A DNA stretch of 64,000 bases, taken from the NCBI GenBank assembly GCA_021738535.1, contig JAIPBU010000022.1, positions 1 through 64,000 on the forward strand, given 5' to 3'. Positions 63,358-64,000 of the stretch are shown piece after piece; positions within the stretch are counted from its first letter, which is position 1, and each line of letters begins with the position of its first letter. Both the position numbers and the translations under genes were made by a program. The stretch is from Bacteroidales bacterium. GTDB lineage: Bacteria; Bacteroidota; Bacteroidia; Bacteroidales; VadinHA17. The notes beneath the pieces were generated by a model. That model was not told the origin of the DNA, did no database searches, and saw only the letters and a list, made by a program, of their open reading frames with translations.

Positions 63358-64000
63358 GATTTAATGTTTTTGTTGGTTGCTAAACGGTACATATAATAGA
63401 GAAAGTAGATGCCGGCAAGAAATACCACCAGGAATACAATGAAGGATGATATTTTCCCGCTTGTCTCGAGCGAAGCCGGGCTGAACACATTGTTCAGCCC
63501 GGCTGCTCTCATGTATTCACGCATAATGACCATTATTACAATTATTGTTACAAGGTGATAGAGGGTTGCATTTAGCCTGGCCCTGAAGGCAAATACTATC
63601 ATGCTTACGGCTATGATTATGCCAAGCACAAATAATATGGTTGCAATCGTAGATCCACCCATATATGTCATCCATACTTCCTTTGGGTTAGCCAGAAGAA
63701 ACCATATCCCGATACCTGATTGTATAATGGAGAACCATGCAAATCTTTTCAGGTTATGACTGCTTATTTTGTTTTTTTCTTCTTCATCGCTGACCGTGTG
63801 TTTTGAGTAGATGGCAAGGCCGAGGGAAGCAACAGCCAGGGCAGCAAATACGAAATGAAGATACCTTGGCCACAATGAAGGTTCTGAAAGGTTAAGGTTC
63901 AGCCCTCCAGGCCTCTCAAGCTGGACACCCCAGTTGGATGGATTTACAGAGAGGGTGGCATTGTTGACCATCATGAATCCCACATACAGAAGGAAAAGAG
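63354..64000 (-). CDS. Partial membrane protein, 5' end beyond the window
   Basis: At least 215 residues are readable, with about five or six membrane helices. The frame stays open to position 64000 (LFLLYVGFMMVNNATL at the edge), so a GTG at 63983 is not the true start. It contains LNLSEPSLWPRYLHFVFAALAVASLG and a central SIIQSGIGIWFLLANPKEVWM stretch. No heme motif is visible in the part present. The stop overlaps the next gene's ATG by 4 bp, so it belongs with the heme protein as a membrane partner, perhaps binding heme b or quinone. Confidence 0.8.
   Translation of the reverse strand, partial: LFLLYVGFMMVNNATLSVNPSNWGVQLERPGGLNLNLSEPSLWPRYLHFVFAALAVASLGLAIYSKHTVSDEEEKNKISSHNLKRFAWFSIIQSGIGIWFLLANPKEVWMTYMGGSTIATILFVLGIIIAVSMIVFAFRARLNATLYHLVTIIVIMVIMREYMRAAGLNNVFSPASLETSGKISSFIVFLVVFLAGIYFLYYMYRLATNKNIKS

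Noticed and set aside
63354-63983. GTG at 63983 as the start of the last gene
   Set aside because: The frame is open to the window edge and continues a membrane helix, so the gene starts outside.

Overview
The window is a 64 kb stretch of a Bacteroidota chromosome, most likely an anaerobic or facultative Bacteroidales/Marinilabiliales-type bacterium (inferred from gene content only). Supporting signs are the -7 element TAnnTTTG with TTTG/TTG about 18-19 bp upstream in front of several genes, mostly weak Shine-Dalgarno sites, an ECF sigma/FecR/STN regulatory block, a CHU/FlgD-type C-terminal domain, a GT117 (DUF2723) protein, a Bacteroidota-type arginine decarboxylase, and an L13 start matching its Bacteroidota relatives. 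Coding density is high. There is no transposase, integrase, prophage or CRISPR array.

Layout. 0.3-3.4 kb: two MscS-type channels flanking a CorA transporter, one minus-strand operon. 3.5-7.8 kb: dipeptidyl peptidase IV and dxs. 7.9-13.3 kb: an OmpA-like lipoprotein, then a minus-strand operon of ECF sigma factor and FecR anti-sigma flanked by two paralogous exported carboxypeptidase-regulatory-domain proteins. 13.6-21.2 kb: frr and pyrH, separated from tsf, rpsB, rpsI and rplM by a plus-strand polyamine operon (arginine decarboxylase, agmatinase, deoxyhypusine-synthase-like protein). 21.4-29.5 kb: plus-strand genes for an O-antigen ligase-like protein, 3-methyladenine glycosylase, GT117 protein, polysaccharide deacetylase, purD and a DUF6427-like membrane protein. 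29.5-36.8 kb: two unknown exported proteins, a large ABCG-like transporter with a TerB-like N-terminus, and an S9 peptidase. 36.8-37.3 kb: a non-coding, hairpin-rich segment ending in tRNA-Ala(GGC). 37.5-44.5 kb: TonB, an unknown lipoprotein, hflX, asd and a lamin-tail-domain secreted protein. 44.5-54.9 kb: MFS transporter, purine nucleoside phosphorylase, lpxK, sppA, folK, radC, rpsT, tRNA-Glu(TTC), a small outer-membrane protein, zupT, mpl and a metallo-beta-lactamase-fold hydrolase.

54.9-64 kb is the most unusual part. It holds a secreted nucleoside hydrolase, a tetraheme NapC/NrfH-like cytochrome fused to a SUMF1-type domain, a Tat-exported Gfo/Idh/MocA oxidoreductase, a second Gfo/Idh/MocA-like protein predicted to be a Sec lipoprotein, a cytochrome-bd-subunit-I-like membrane domain fused to eight CXXCH heme sites, and a membrane protein cut by the window edge. 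Together they look like a periplasmic redox module connecting sugar- or cyclitol-type oxidoreductases to the quinone pool. That role is inference.

Several apparent long reading frames begin at non-ATG codons upstream of the likely start. I shortened the OmpA-like, O-antigen ligase-like, purD, S9 peptidase, hflX, rpsT, zupT, mpl, metallo-hydrolase, nucleoside hydrolase and tetraheme genes, and the first gene of the sigma operon, giving the reason in each entry.
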